Shown piece after piece: positions 16,904-25,470 of a stretch of DNA of 41,506 nt (position 1 is its first letter; the number at the start of each line of letters is the position of its first letter). The stretch covers positions 15,517-57,022 of the forward strand of contig WTKN01000267.1 in assembly GCA_011524395.1 (NCBI GenBank), written 5' to 3'. The translations under genes and the position numbers were made by a program. This DNA is from Moorena sp. SS36440bin_2. GTDB taxonomy: Bacteria > Cyanobacteriota > Cyanobacteriia > Cyanobacteriales > Coleofasciculaceae. The notes beneath the pieces are model-generated. The model saw nothing but the letters and a program-made list of their open reading frames with translations. It did not search any database and was not told the DNA's origin.

Positions 16904-16944
16904 GTATTGATGAAGTCGCTCATAGGGAGCGACTTCATCAATAC
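16904..16944. other. Perfect 18-bp hairpin beside tRNA-Val
   Basis: An 18-bp stem at 16904-16921 and 16927-16944 has no mismatch and a 5-nt loop (ATAGG). On the minus strand it lies 45 nt beyond the 3' end of the tRNA. It may be the tRNA transcript terminator or a small repeat. Confidence 0.6.
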
Positions 16945-16989
16945 AGGGATTCCCGATAACAGAATAAAAAAAATATTCATTACGGACAT

Positions 16990-17060
16990 GGGCAGTACTG
17001 GATTCGAACCAGTGACGTCCTGCTTGTAAGGCAGGCGCTCTACCGCTGAGCTAACCGCCC
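16990..17060 (-). tRNA. tRNA-Val(UAC)
   Basis: The minus strand folds as a full cloverleaf. The acceptor GGGCGGT pairs with ACTGCCC (one G-U), the D-arm is GCTC...GAGC, and the anticodon stem is CCTGC/GCAGG with loop CTTACAA (anticodon TAC). The T-arm is ACTGG-TTCGAAT-CCAGT. Length is 71 nt without encoded CCA. Confidence 0.95.
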
Positions 17061-17120
17061 GTATGCAATACTTGTTTACTATAACATAGTTTTCCAAAGA
17101 CGACAAGAACTATAAAAAAT

Positions 17121-17729
17121 ATGTCCTCTGGCTATATACATGATCGCATAACCTTGTGGAGTTTGCCAGTAGTCACGGTTTTGAGCTTGGTAGTAACCCG
17201 GAGTAGTGATTTGACCTTGATTGTAGCTGGAGGCTTTCTGTTCGGTGGCTTGATGTTTAGCCCTGATTTGGATCTATACTCTCGACCCTTTAAGCGTTGG
17301 GGCTGGTTGCGCTGGATTTGGATTCCTTATCAGAGGATGGTGCCTCACCGTTCTATTTTTTCTCATGGACCAGTGATTGGGACGATTTTGCGACTGCTTT
17401 ATCTAGCGAATTGGATCGTTTTGTTTGGGGGTGTGGGATTGCTGGTGTTTCAGCTATTCCAGGATGAACCAGATCGTTGGCTGGAGCTAATTCAAGGGCT
17501 GGGCGGTAGGGTGTGGGAATATCGTACCTGGTTGATGGCCTGTGTGGTGGGATTGGAGTTAGGTGCGATCGCGCATTTTGTCAGTGATTGGGGAAGTTCG
17601 GCTTATAAGCAGTTTAAAAAAAGTGGGATCACGGGGTTATGGTCTGGCAAGCAAGGGAGGACTAAGGGCAGGGGTGCGGGTAAGCCTAAACCACAAAGAC
17701 CCAAAGCACGCAAAGGCAAGAGCAGTTAG
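17121..17729 (+). CDS. DUF2227-like putative metal-binding membrane protein
   Basis: The 202-residue protein resembles cyanobacterial DUF2227 (putative metal-binding) proteins, whose role is undefined. The N-terminus MSSGYIHDRITLW has the conserved His-Asp. A membrane segment follows (about 15-47), then FSPDLDLYSRPFKRWGWLRW (47-66) and PHRSIFSHGP (75-84). The His and Asp residues of these motifs are the presumed metal ligands. Further membrane segments are near 88-112 and 138-155, with HFVSDWGS near 149. The tail is Lys/Arg/Gly-rich (KPKPQRPKARKGKSS). It begins 60 nt from tRNA-Val, in the opposite direction. Confidence 0.8.
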   Translation: MSSGYIHDRITLWSLPVVTVLSLVVTRSSDLTLIVAGGFLFGGLMFSPDLDLYSRPFKRWGWLRWIWIPYQRMVPHRSIFSHGPVIGTILRLLYLANWIVLFGGVGLLVFQLFQDEPDRWLELIQGLGGRVWEYRTWLMACVVGLELGAIAHFVSDWGSSAYKQFKKSGITGLWSGKQGRTKGRGAGKPKPQRPKARKGKSS

Positions 17730-17734
17730 ATGTC

Positions 17735-17784
17735 ATTGGCCGTAGGCCACGCTACGCGATTGACCGTAGGTCACGCTACGCGAA
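17735..17784. repeat. Two adjacent GCGTAGCG-type palindromic repeats
   Basis: Copy 1 is TTGGCCGTAGGCCACGCTAC and copy 2 is TTGACCGTAGGTCACGCTAC; each continues GCGA. The two differ at paired positions (GGCC/GGCC against GACC/GGTC), so the small hairpin is preserved. They lie just after the DUF2227 stop. Confidence 0.85.
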
Positions 17785-17875
17785 CGATTTTTCCAATATC
17801 ACTAGCCCCTTAAAATTTGGCATTAGTGGTGGATTTGGTTAAGACTAATTAAGTTGCGTTTCGCTTTTCGGTTTT

Positions 17876-18712
17876 ATGTCTAGTTCCCCGGAAAAAGCTC
17901 AGCCAGTTGATCAGGTGTCGATGTTGGCCGCTTTGCAAGAGTTGATTGATGTAGTAGCCAGATTGCGATCGCCTGAGGGTGGTTGTCCTTGGGATTTGGC
18001 TCAGACCCCTCAATCCCTAATTCCTTATGTGATTGAAGAAGCTTATGAGGTAGTGGATGCGATTCGGAGTGAGAATCAAAATGCGATCGCAGAGGAGTTG
18101 GGTGATTTGTTATTGCAGGTAGTTCTGCAAGCTCAGATTAGTAGTGAACAAGGTCAGTTTACCTTGACCGAGGTAGCTCAGGGAATTACTCAAAAACTAA
18201 TCCGCCGTCATCCCCATGTCTTCGGTGATGTCGAGGTTGATAATGTCGAGGAGGTGCGTCAAAACTGGGAGGACATTAAGGCAGCAGAGAAAGGAGAAAC
18301 CGTTGCGGATAAGCAATTATTGAGTCGTAAACTGAGTCGCTATAGTAAAACCCTTCCCCCTCTAATGGCTGGGATGAAGATATCGAAAAAAGCGGCTAGT
18401 GGTGGGTTTGAATGGGATAATGTTGAGGGAGTTTGGGATAAGTTTCACGAAGAATTGGCTGAGTTTGAAGAAGCACTTGAACAGGATGATAAAGCCCACC
18501 AGGAAGCCGAATTGGGAGACGTACTGTTTACTCTGATTAATATTGCGCGTTGGTATGACCTTGACCCTTCAGCTGCTTTGCAGGGAACCCAGGGAAGGTT
18601 TATTGAAAGGTTAGCGCAAGTGGAAGCATTGGCTGAGCGCCCACTGTCTGATTACACCTTGGATCAGTTGGACGCTCTCTGGCAAAAGGCTAAAGCACTG
18701 TTAGCTCAGTAG
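17876..18712 (+). CDS. mazG: Nucleoside triphosphate pyrophosphohydrolase MazG
   Basis: MazG hydrolyses (d)NTPs to NMP and pyrophosphate, clearing abnormal nucleotides and affecting nucleotide-based stress signalling. The 278-residue protein has the two-domain form. The N-terminal metal-binding motifs are CPWDLAQTPQSL (37-48), EEAYEVVDAI (54-63) and EELGDLLLQVV (73-83). The C-terminal half has a second set, FHEELAEFEEAL and EAELGDVLFTLINIARW. The acidic residues for Mg2+ are present in both halves. The start is ATG 17876. The gene stands alone after the repeat pair. Confidence 0.93.
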   Translation: MSSSPEKAQPVDQVSMLAALQELIDVVARLRSPEGGCPWDLAQTPQSLIPYVIEEAYEVVDAIRSENQNAIAEELGDLLLQVVLQAQISSEQGQFTLTEVAQGITQKLIRRHPHVFGDVEVDNVEEVRQNWEDIKAAEKGETVADKQLLSRKLSRYSKTLPPLMAGMKISKKAASGGFEWDNVEGVWDKFHEELAEFEEALEQDDKAHQEAELGDVLFTLINIARWYDLDPSAALQGTQGRFIERLAQVEALAERPLSDYTLDQLDALWQKAKALLAQ

Positions 18713-18861
18713 TAAGGTTTACCTATAAAAATTGACCAATCTTAGTGGAAGTAGCAAGTGGGTACCCAAACAAATGTGATATCACAGGGGGTATCGCCCC
18801 ACATCCCCAAGTTCCGGAAAAAGGTTACAAATATAAACAATAGCCATTACCATATAGTCTA

Positions 18862-19062
18862 ATGTTGGCTCCAGCTCATCTTATTCCCGGTGCTATACCA
18901 GAACTGTTTGCTAAAGTTAGCAGCTCTGGAAAAATAACTATTGCTGATCGATATGGATTGAAGTCAGCTCTATTGCAAGATTCACTCACCTCCGAAGAGA
19001 GAGACTCCATCGACAGATTACTCCGTGCTGCATATCGGGGCAGGTTAAAACTAGCTACCTGA
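18862..19062 (+). CDS. Small conserved-looking protein, function unknown
   Basis: The 66-residue soluble protein contains SSGKITIADRYGLKSALLQD and ends RLLRAAYRGRLKLAT, with balanced charge and a helical C-terminus. I associate this pattern with small cyanobacterial hypothetical proteins, without a known function. The ribosome-binding site before ATG 18862 is weak. It has its own upstream spacer of about 150 nt and no visible partner. Confidence 0.6.
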   Translation: MLAPAHLIPGAIPELFAKVSSSGKITIADRYGLKSALLQDSLTSEERDSIDRLLRAAYRGRLKLAT

Positions 19063-19119
19063 TGCTTTCACTATAGGTAGTAGATTGTTCTCCTTGAGAA
19101 AAGAATATACAAAACCATA

Positions 19120-19160
19120 TACAAAAAGAAATCCCCCATTGATGTGAGGGGCATGGGGGA
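19120..19160 (-). terminator. Terminator-like hairpin of the GTPase gene
   Basis: TCCCCCAT (19132-19139) pairs with ATGGGGGA (19153-19160) over a 13-nt loop. On the minus strand the hairpin is followed by ATTTCTTTTTGT, the T-rich tail expected of a terminator for the gene ending at 19237. Confidence 0.65.
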
Positions 19161-19236
19161 CTGGAGAAAACATTGAATCTACTCTATTTCATTAAACAGG
19201 AATTTGAGTCGATTTGATAGGCATAATGGCTCGAGT

Positions 19237-20808
19237 TTAGGATTTACTGCCTTTGTCCTTGATTTCGTCCCGTTCATCAATTGCTGATTGGGCTTCTGAT
19301 TTTCCTGTCAGAGGTTGGACTACCTTTGCGATCGCTTCACTGACAAAGGCTTTAATAAACTCATCCCGCTGGTTTAACTGAAACTGCTTCTGCACCACTT
19401 CACTCATCCCTCCATCTCCCCAGTCTTGGTCATTGCGGAAATATTCAATAAAGCTTTTCCCAGCAATTCGGATTAGATAAGCAGCAGTTACCCCCTGAAT
19501 AGCTTTGCCGACAACATAGGTAGCAACATTCAGTCTTAGTGTAGTACTAAGGATTTGAATTGCTCCCTTGACAATACCCAAACTAGCTAAGGTTTTTCCC
19601 AAGGATAGGGCTAATTCCCGACCCCTTTCCATATTCAGTTCACAGCCGTAGATTTTGCCAATTTCGACCACCATTTGGGCATTAACTGCTGCAGTTGCTA
19701 ATAAATCCACTACGGGTAAGGGAGTCAGAGAAATTACACTCGCCCCAATCCACTGGAACCTTTCCACCACTTTCTCTGCTTCTCGCCTGCGCTGCTTGTC
19801 GAGGATGTGTCGAGTTTCTTGGCCTAAGCGTTGGGATTGTAGCAGTATGTTATCAGCAATCAACTCTTCTCCCTCTGCTCTTAATACAGCAGCTAAGCGA
19901 CGGATTAAGGGCAAAATTTCCGGTTCAGGTTGGCAAAGTTGACCATTTTCTAGGGTAACAGGCTGGGGATTGGCTGCGATCGCAACTACATCTGAACCAG
20001 CAATAAAGCTCCTTACTCGGTGGCGCAAGCGTGCTAGAATCCTTTCTGAGTCTTGTTCCGTGTATAAGTCAATTTTATTGAACACCAGAAGCGATCGCTT
20101 TCCAATCTGTGCCAATTTTTGGAATGGATCATACTCTGAGTGTCGTAAATCATTATCCACCACGAACAACAACAAATCCGCTTCCGTTGCTAGATGTCGT
20201 GCCCATTGCTCTCGCTGAGTCCCAACCACACCAGATTCTAAAATTCCTGGTGTATCAGTAATCAGAATAGGGCGTTCTAATCCCTTCAGCTTTAGTTTGT
20301 AGGTTTCCCCAACCTCGGTCGTTCCCATGGGGGCACCGACTTCACCCACCATCCGACCAATCAAAGCATTGACTAGAGAAGTTTTCCCCGCTGAGCCAGT
20401 ACCAAACACTACCACTAACAGTTCCCCACGGGAGAGGATAGCTTCAATTTCTTCAGAGCGACGCAGCATCGCTTGTCGTGACACTTCATCCTGAATCTGT
20501 TTAACCTGTTGCCTTACTGCTTTAAGGGTTTCTTCTGCTGCTTCAGTTTTCACCTCCGGGGCTTTAGGTTCCAGACGACCTTTACCTGGCCGTTTCCGGG
20601 ATTTACCAAATAACCCCATGGTGTAGATTAAGGCCCATATTAGTAGCCCTAGCAAGGTAATCGCCAACAGCAGCACTAAATTAGCCAGTACCGGAGCAGT
20701 AAAGGAAATTTGGATATACAGTTGGTATATACCATTAATCAACCAAAGCATTAGCCCCAGAATAATAATGAGACCAATAATTAGGGTTAGTAGACGTGGC
20801 AGGGGCAT
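19237..20808 (-). CDS. Membrane-anchored GTPase with DUF697/YcjF-like domain
   Basis: The 523-residue protein starts with two membrane helices (about 5-27 and 37-65). A charged linker and an Era-like G domain follow: P-loop GTGSAGKTS (136-144), switch threonines in GAPMGTTEVG, G3 DTPG (185-188) and G4 NKID (244-247). The C-terminal half (about 345-470) is hydrophobic and alpha-helical (GASVISLTPLPVVDLLATAA, VNAQMVVEIGKIYG), matching the DUF697 domain of YcjF-like proteins. It probably acts at the inner or thylakoid membrane; its cellular job is not established. The start is ATG 20808 and the gene stands alone. Confidence 0.88.
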   Translation of the reverse strand: MPLPRLLTLIIGLIIILGLMLWLINGIYQLYIQISFTAPVLANLVLLLAITLLGLLIWALIYTMGLFGKSRKRPGKGRLEPKAPEVKTEAAEETLKAVRQQVKQIQDEVSRQAMLRRSEEIEAILSRGELLVVVFGTGSAGKTSLVNALIGRMVGEVGAPMGTTEVGETYKLKLKGLERPILITDTPGILESGVVGTQREQWARHLATEADLLLFVVDNDLRHSEYDPFQKLAQIGKRSLLVFNKIDLYTEQDSERILARLRHRVRSFIAGSDVVAIAANPQPVTLENGQLCQPEPEILPLIRRLAAVLRAEGEELIADNILLQSQRLGQETRHILDKQRRREAEKVVERFQWIGASVISLTPLPVVDLLATAAVNAQMVVEIGKIYGCELNMERGRELALSLGKTLASLGIVKGAIQILSTTLRLNVATYVVGKAIQGVTAAYLIRIAGKSFIEYFRNDQDWGDGGMSEVVQKQFQLNQRDEFIKAFVSEAIAKVVQPLTGKSEAQSAIDERDEIKDKGSKS

Positions 20809-21083
20809 GGAAGATAGGATAGGTTTTAATTATTAATCTTAGAAGATCCCACAAGAATTCCCCCATCTCCTCAGGCCGAGACGCTGTCTAAGACCTGTAA
20901 TAAGAGTGGATGGAGATAACAGCGAAAGAGACTCGAATCCGCAACTAACTCGAAGGGTATAGTTAAGGGAAGTTCACGTTAACTACTCAGCCATAAGTTA
21001 TAGTAGGGAACTATAATCAATCAGTCATGATTGATTTTGGAAAAAACTGTTTAAATGTGACTGTTTAAATCGGTAAAAAAACA
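20809..21083. other. Divergent spacer with several dyads
   Basis: It lies between the GTPase gene and the DUF937-like gene. AATCAATCA at 21015-21023 pairs with TGATTGATT at 21028-21036. TAGTTAA/TTAACTA lies further upstream, and CTGTTTAAAT occurs twice just before the DUF937-like start. Operator or promoter function is likely but unproven. Confidence 0.5.
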
Positions 21084-21605
21084 ATGAGCTTATTCAATAG
21101 TATTCTCAGTGCCATTAATAGTCCTACACAACAAGCTAGTTCTAGTCAGCTAGGGAATATTCTGGACACGGTACAGCAATTGAGTGGTAACCATCACACC
21201 AATCCTTCAGCCGTGCAATCTGCTACCTCAATTGTAGGTAAGTATGTGCGTTCAGCCCTCCAAGAAAAGCGCAGAAATGAAGGAGATGAGCAGGTACAAT
21301 CACTAGTTAATCAATTTGGTGGCATTGGTGCTAGTTCTCAAGTGGTCAATATGCTCTTTAGTGCGCCTCAGATCCAGAAGCTTGTTGGAGAAATTACTAG
21401 CAAGACAGGCATTAATGCTGGTATCATCCAAGCTATGCTACCCACCCTAGTCCCCGTGGTCTTGAATTTCCTCAAGACTGGCACCAATACTCAGAATCCC
21501 CTTGGTTCTAATTCTGTACTCAGTGGCTTTCTAGATGCTGATGGGGATGGGGATGTGGATATTTATGATGCCATGCAGCTGGCATCACGGTACTTAGGAA
21601 GGTAA
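21084..21605 (+). CDS. DUF937/YidB-like protein with C-terminal EF-hand-like loop
   Basis: The 173-residue protein has a DUF937/YidB-like helical body: MSLFNSILSAINSP at the start, LVNQFGG and VVNMLFSAPQIQKLVGEITS, then GINAGIIQAMLPTLVPVVLN. A calcium-loop-like segment DADGDGDVDIYDAMQLASRY is at the C-terminus, typical of EF-hand or dockerin-type loops. The function of DUF937 proteins is not established. No signal peptide is clear. The gene converges on the Hpt gene with only 22 nt between the stops. Confidence 0.7.
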   Translation: MSLFNSILSAINSPTQQASSSQLGNILDTVQQLSGNHHTNPSAVQSATSIVGKYVRSALQEKRRNEGDEQVQSLVNQFGGIGASSQVVNMLFSAPQIQKLVGEITSKTGINAGIIQAMLPTLVPVVLNFLKTGTNTQNPLGSNSVLSGFLDADGDGDVDIYDAMQLASRYLGR

Positions 21606-21627
21606 TGAAAAAACCCAGCTTGTTGGC

Positions 21628-22653
21628 CTAGGAAGAAGCACGCGTTGCTGGAATCAGTAACTTAATCAGTTTTGACAGCTGGGGTTTATCAAAGGCTTGG
21701 ATGAGTACCTTGGCGGCGGCTTTTGGTTCTACCACAATCGTAATTTCCTTACCCTTAGTGGTTCGGTTTGGCCCAGTAGATCCTACAGCTGCTAGTTTTT
21801 GCAATGCTGAACTAGGAGCGATCGCAGCCGCTGCCTTTCGCAACTCCTCTAGATTACCCTGTGCTGCTTGCAACTGGTCACTGGCTTCCTTGAGTTCTTT
21901 GATCACTAATGGTGCTAACTGGATATAGGAGTTTTTAGGATTTGCGATCGCTTTATGGCAAACTCCCACTAATTTATGCCAACTACCAATCCCAGCCCCC
22001 AGTTGAGCCAGACGCTTACAAAGCTTTTGAAGTTTTTGGCGATTGGTTGGTGTGGAAGATTGTTTAAACAGCTCTAGCATTTCTTTAAGCAGGCTAATCA
22101 CCTTCGGTCCAAAGTCTGGGGGAAATTTACCTTTTGCTGAAGAAGACGCTTTGCTAGTCGAAACTTGATCAGAACGAATTGCTTTTTCAGCAGCAGAGCT
22201 AGAAGCGATTGCGGCTGGTGATTCACCCTCACCACTGACCAAAGTTTTGAGATAACTCTGCAATTGTTCAAAGCCTGGCTGAGCTGCTTTTAGAGTTTTT
22301 TCTGCTTCAGTTTGTTCAAACCCAAACGGTCCTTCTAACAGATCAATCAACGCTTTGAGAGTATCATAACTCTTTAAAAACAGAGTCTCCAGCTGTTGAT
22401 CAACCTGAATCTTATTCTCTTGAAGTACTTTGAAAGAATCCTCTAAACGATGGGCAGTCTTTTGAATACTTGTAAACCCCAACATGGCCGCTCCGCCTTT
22501 AACAGAATGAGCAGCGCGAAACAATTCATTAACCGTCTCTGGTTCATTGACCACTGAGCCCAGATTTAACAGTCCCTGTTCAATGGTTTCCAGGTGTTCT
22601 TTCGCTTCTTCAATGAAATAGCCTAAAATCCTTTGCTGATTCCCAGCTTCCAC
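21628..22653 (-). CDS. Hpt (histidine phosphotransfer) domain protein
   Basis: Hpt domains pass phosphate between response regulators and kinases. The 341-residue protein has an N-terminal Hpt four-helix bundle (about 5-110) with the phosphorylatable His49 in FRAAHSVKGGAAMLGF, the HxxKG signature. A low-complexity Ser/Ala linker (about 140-175) and a helical C-terminal half with no name I can give follow. It resembles the N-terminus of CheA/PixL-type kinases without the kinase part, so it must depend on partners encoded elsewhere. It converges with the DUF937-like gene. Confidence 0.85.
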   Translation of the reverse strand: MEAGNQQRILGYFIEEAKEHLETIEQGLLNLGSVVNEPETVNELFRAAHSVKGGAAMLGFTSIQKTAHRLEDSFKVLQENKIQVDQQLETLFLKSYDTLKALIDLLEGPFGFEQTEAEKTLKAAQPGFEQLQSYLKTLVSGEGESPAAIASSSAAEKAIRSDQVSTSKASSSAKGKFPPDFGPKVISLLKEMLELFKQSSTPTNRQKLQKLCKRLAQLGAGIGSWHKLVGVCHKAIANPKNSYIQLAPLVIKELKEASDQLQAAQGNLEELRKAAAAIAPSSALQKLAAVGSTGPNRTTKGKEITIVVEPKAAAKVLIQAFDKPQLSKLIKLLIPATRASS

Positions 22654-22980
22654 GGCAATTTTTCCTTATCAGAACGGCTAATCACAACAGATTGATGATA
22701 ATCATCAGAGCAACATTAGATCTGGTGAACGCAGTTTTCAAATCAGTAGACCATAGCGTTGGTTACAGCAACAGGTTATTCTGAGCTTACCCCCAAATCA
22801 GCGATTGGGCTATCAATGGTGAAAACTGCTATTAGATCTTGAGTTGGATCTCTATTGTGGGATACTCTTAAACCGTAATAAATCGAACAAATCGATACAT
22901 AACAGTCAAGGTGCAATTTATTGTTGCCTGAGGGAGGGGTGGTCATGCAGTAATTGGAGTTAAACTTCCCACCCAGCTGT
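22654..22980. other. Region between the Hpt gene and tnpB 3' end
   Basis: There is no gene. It lies 3' of tnpB, so the tnpB right end and a possible guide (omega/reRNA-type) transcript would fall here on the minus strand, possibly starting inside the gene. A stem TCCTGGC/GCCAGGA sits over the tnpB stop region (about 22990-23012). I cannot fix the element's right border by eye. Confidence 0.4.
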
Positions 22981-24453
22981 CTATCTAGGCGTTCCTGGCA
23001 TCCCGGCCAGGAGTTGCTTGAAAGCCTTAGTCTTGCTATGTTTAAGGTCAAGCCAACCAAGCTCAACCCCATCAAGCAAGCTAAGTCCCATACCTCTCAA
23101 GTAACGCGCGGTACGACGCAACAATACTGCCTGAACCTCGGTCTTGTTCATATACCGAGTTATTTCCTTGTCGGTACCACGAGCAAGGATATTCAATGCA
23201 GCATTATAGTCAGCCTGCAACACGACCCCATCAAATCCGGTAAAATTGTCCCCAGTTCTTTTCCCAAGAAGGGTTCCAGTCCTGGAGTCAATTTGCGACG
23301 TGTAACTAGGCTGAACTTCTGTAACAACCGAACCAGTCCAATTAGCCCATTTCTGCAAAGAGTCTCGCATCGCTCCTTTCATCCAACTATTCAGTTTGCG
23401 AGACACGGCCTTGGACTGGCGCTTATTTCTGATCGGTTGTGTTAAATCTTCTGCAAAAACTTTTAAAGCTTCTTCATTAAAAAGAGATTTAGAAGCTGCT
23501 CCTATTATCGCCGCCAGTTCTGTTTGGTTCTGTCTATAACGACGGTTTTCGGTCTTTCTAGTTAGGTTGTTTTCGAGTATCCTTGCTGACTTATCTGGAT
23601 CTATTTTTTCTAGCTTTCTGTGCAGTGCCCACAGTTTTCCTCTATTACGGTTCTTGGCACAAATACGATCTGACTTCTTTGTGGTTACCTTTCCCAACCC
23701 TTTGCCGTGAGCCTGACCATCTGAATCATAGAAAGCCTCCGTGTATCCCTTGTCTACTCCGATACTCCGACGTTCAACTGGGATTTCAATGGTGCCATAA
23801 TCTACCAGAAAGTGAACTTCAAATCTTTGCAAAAGTTGATTGTAGATCAGTCGGATTTGACCCTTTATCTTGCGGTTATATTTTACAACTATCTTATTTC
23901 TTTTGCCCCTTTTTAGCCCAGCTAATTCCAGTTGATAAGTGTTGCGGGAAAGCCTTTTGCACTTGTATCCCCCCTGTTGATAGACTATTTGATTTCTAAC
24001 CCAAGAATGCCCGCGTTGATACTCTTTTCTGACAAGTCTATGGAGGAGGGTATTTTCTAGAAAAGCTAAAGTTTTAAGCTGTTTGCAAAGTTCTTTTCGC
24101 TTATTTTGATTTTCCTTTCCAGGAAATCTTTGATAGATATTTTTTATTACCGCATCTTTACAGGCTGCTTGTTGGGCTGTTATGGCTTTAGCTACATCGC
24201 TAACAGTCCATTCCGCCAGCTTTGAGGGGAGCCCTAAGGATTCAGGAGTCCTGAAACCCTTAACTTCCGGGTAGGCTTTTTTCCAATCGATTCCCCAATA
24301 ACAAATGCTTCCCAACTTGTTGTAAGACTCAGAACGAACAATGCCCAGCTTTTTCATGGTAGACAGCAACTCAGCCTTGACCGTCTCTGTCATCCCTATT
24401 ACAGGGACAATCTGAGTCGATATTTTCTTTGTTACTCCCTTTTTTTTGGGCAT
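22981..24453 (-). mobile_element. tnpB: TnpB (IS200/IS605-type) gene lacking the zinc ribbon
   Basis: TnpB proteins are RNA-guided RuvC nucleases carried by IS200/IS605-type elements. The 490-residue protein has the RuvC triad Asp234 (SIGVDKGYTEAF), Glu335 (VFAEDL) and Asp415 (QADYNAALNI). Between the last two, the YTSQ motif (384-387) is present, but the four cysteines that normally follow (CS-CG...C-CG) are all absent. The zinc ribbon is therefore missing while the catalytic residues remain. No TnpA gene lies nearby, as in stand-alone IS1341/IS891-type elements. The start is ATG 24453. The C-terminal tail (421-490) is longer than usual and basic. A truncated relative from another subgroup lies at 41081-41476. 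Confidence 0.85.
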
Positions 24454-24837
24454 TGCTGCTTTCCAAATCCTATACCTTAATCTTACTCTAGTGCTAGAGA
24501 ATTGTCAATGTCGGTTCTATACTATTAAATACCGTATTATCCCTATTTAAGGGGGTCTGAACGATTAGGCATCCCATACCAAGTCAGCAAAGACTTTACG
24601 CCAGCTTAAAAGCACAAGGAATGGCTAGGGTTGCCTTGAAGCCGACACTTACCCTAACAGGTAAGCTTCACATTATATCACCAATCGATTGCAGGCACCG
24701 ATAAGAATAGCTTATCTCTAGATCAAATTTCTAAATATAACATAATCCTTTACATACAAAAAGTATAATTAACATTATGTTACATTTTAAGTAACATAAT
24801 GTTAAGTTGGCGCTGCTGCCAGCTATGGATACCCCAA
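24454..24837. other. Spacer between tnpB and pentapeptide gene
   Basis: It contains a small hairpin CTTACC/GGTAAG at 24648-24665, GATAAG/CTTATC near 24700-24716, and the large perfect inverted repeat described separately. The left end of the tnpB element should lie in its first part, but no border is recognisable. Confidence 0.5.
24764..24805 (+). promoter_or_regulatory. TATAAT box overlapping a perfect 15-bp inverted repeat
   Basis: TATAAT at 24764-24769 is followed at once by TTAACATTATGTTAC (24769-24783) and its exact reverse complement at 24791-24805, with a 7-nt AT loop. A start site would fall inside the dyad, so it could be an operator or a 5'-UTR hairpin for the pentapeptide gene. 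Confidence 0.6.
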
Positions 24838-25470
24838 ATGGATACTAATGAGCTTCTAGAGCGTTATTCAGCAGGTGAGAAGGATTTTCGTGGAGTAGAT
24901 CTCCAGCAAATCAACCTGAGTGAAGTCAATCTGACTGGAGTAATTTTCAGACGAGTCAACCTAGCTGATGCCAACCTGAGTCTCGCGGTTTTACAGGAAG
25001 TCAACCTTAATCAGGCAAATCTGACAGGAGCGAAACTGTGGCGAACTAATTTGAAAAAAACCTCTCTGGTACAGGCTAACTTGAGTCAGGCATTTATGAT
25101 TCGGGCGAATCTGACTAGAGTAAACCTGCGCCAAGCTATTCTAACCCGAGCCGATTTAAGATTAACCGTTCTTCAGGATACCGATTTGCGAGGAGCTAAT
25201 TTAACCAGGGCAGACCTACGCTACGCTGATTTAAGAGGGGCTAACTTGACTGGTGCTTGTCTCCACCAGGCAGACTTGACTAGGGCAAATCTGTGTGATG
25301 CTGACCTTTCTCAAGCAAACTTGAGTGGAGCAATTTTGAGTCAGGTAGACTTGAGACGCGTGACTCTGTGTGATGTAGATTTGGGTCAGGCTGAGCTTTC
25401 TGGGGCAACGGTACCAGATCAACTGACTAGTGAATATTCAAAATTTCAAAAGTTAACAGCTAACAACTAA
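24838..25470 (+). CDS. Pentapeptide-repeat protein
   Basis: This 210-residue protein is built almost wholly of A(D/N)LXX-type pentapeptides (for example ANLTRADLRYADLRGANLTG), from about residue 18 to 190. They fold as a right-handed quadrilateral beta-helix. The family is abundant in cyanobacteria and mostly of unknown function; a few members mimic DNA. I chose ATG 24838 (MDTNELLERYSAGEKDF, a usual leader for this family). The upstream ATG at 24799 lies inside a perfect inverted repeat and would add an odd Cys/Trp-rich leader. The DICT-GAF kinase follows after 123 nt that hold three copies of an approximately 18-nt TCAAAAGGGTTT-type repeat (about 25484-25537). Confidence 0.88.
   Translation: MDTNELLERYSAGEKDFRGVDLQQINLSEVNLTGVIFRRVNLADANLSLAVLQEVNLNQANLTGAKLWRTNLKKTSLVQANLSQAFMIRANLTRVNLRQAILTRADLRLTVLQDTDLRGANLTRADLRYADLRGANLTGACLHQADLTRANLCDADLSQANLSGAILSQVDLRRVTLCDVDLGQAELSGATVPDQLTSEYSKFQKLTANN

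Noticed and set aside
20880-20990. Possible tRNA or structured RNA between the GTPase and DUF937-like genes
   Set aside because: The GACTCGAATCC stretch looks T-arm-like, but no acceptor or anticodon stem can be formed around it.
22954-23999. Plus-strand open frames opposite tnpB (163 and 138 residues)
   Set aside because: They are antisense to a well-supported TnpB gene and their compositions (Cys/Pro/Ser-rich, no domain) look like shadows.
24799-24837. Upstream ATG start for the pentapeptide protein
   Set aside because: It lies inside a perfect inverted repeat and adds a Cys/Trp-rich leader unlike the family's usual start; the ATG at 24838 fits better.
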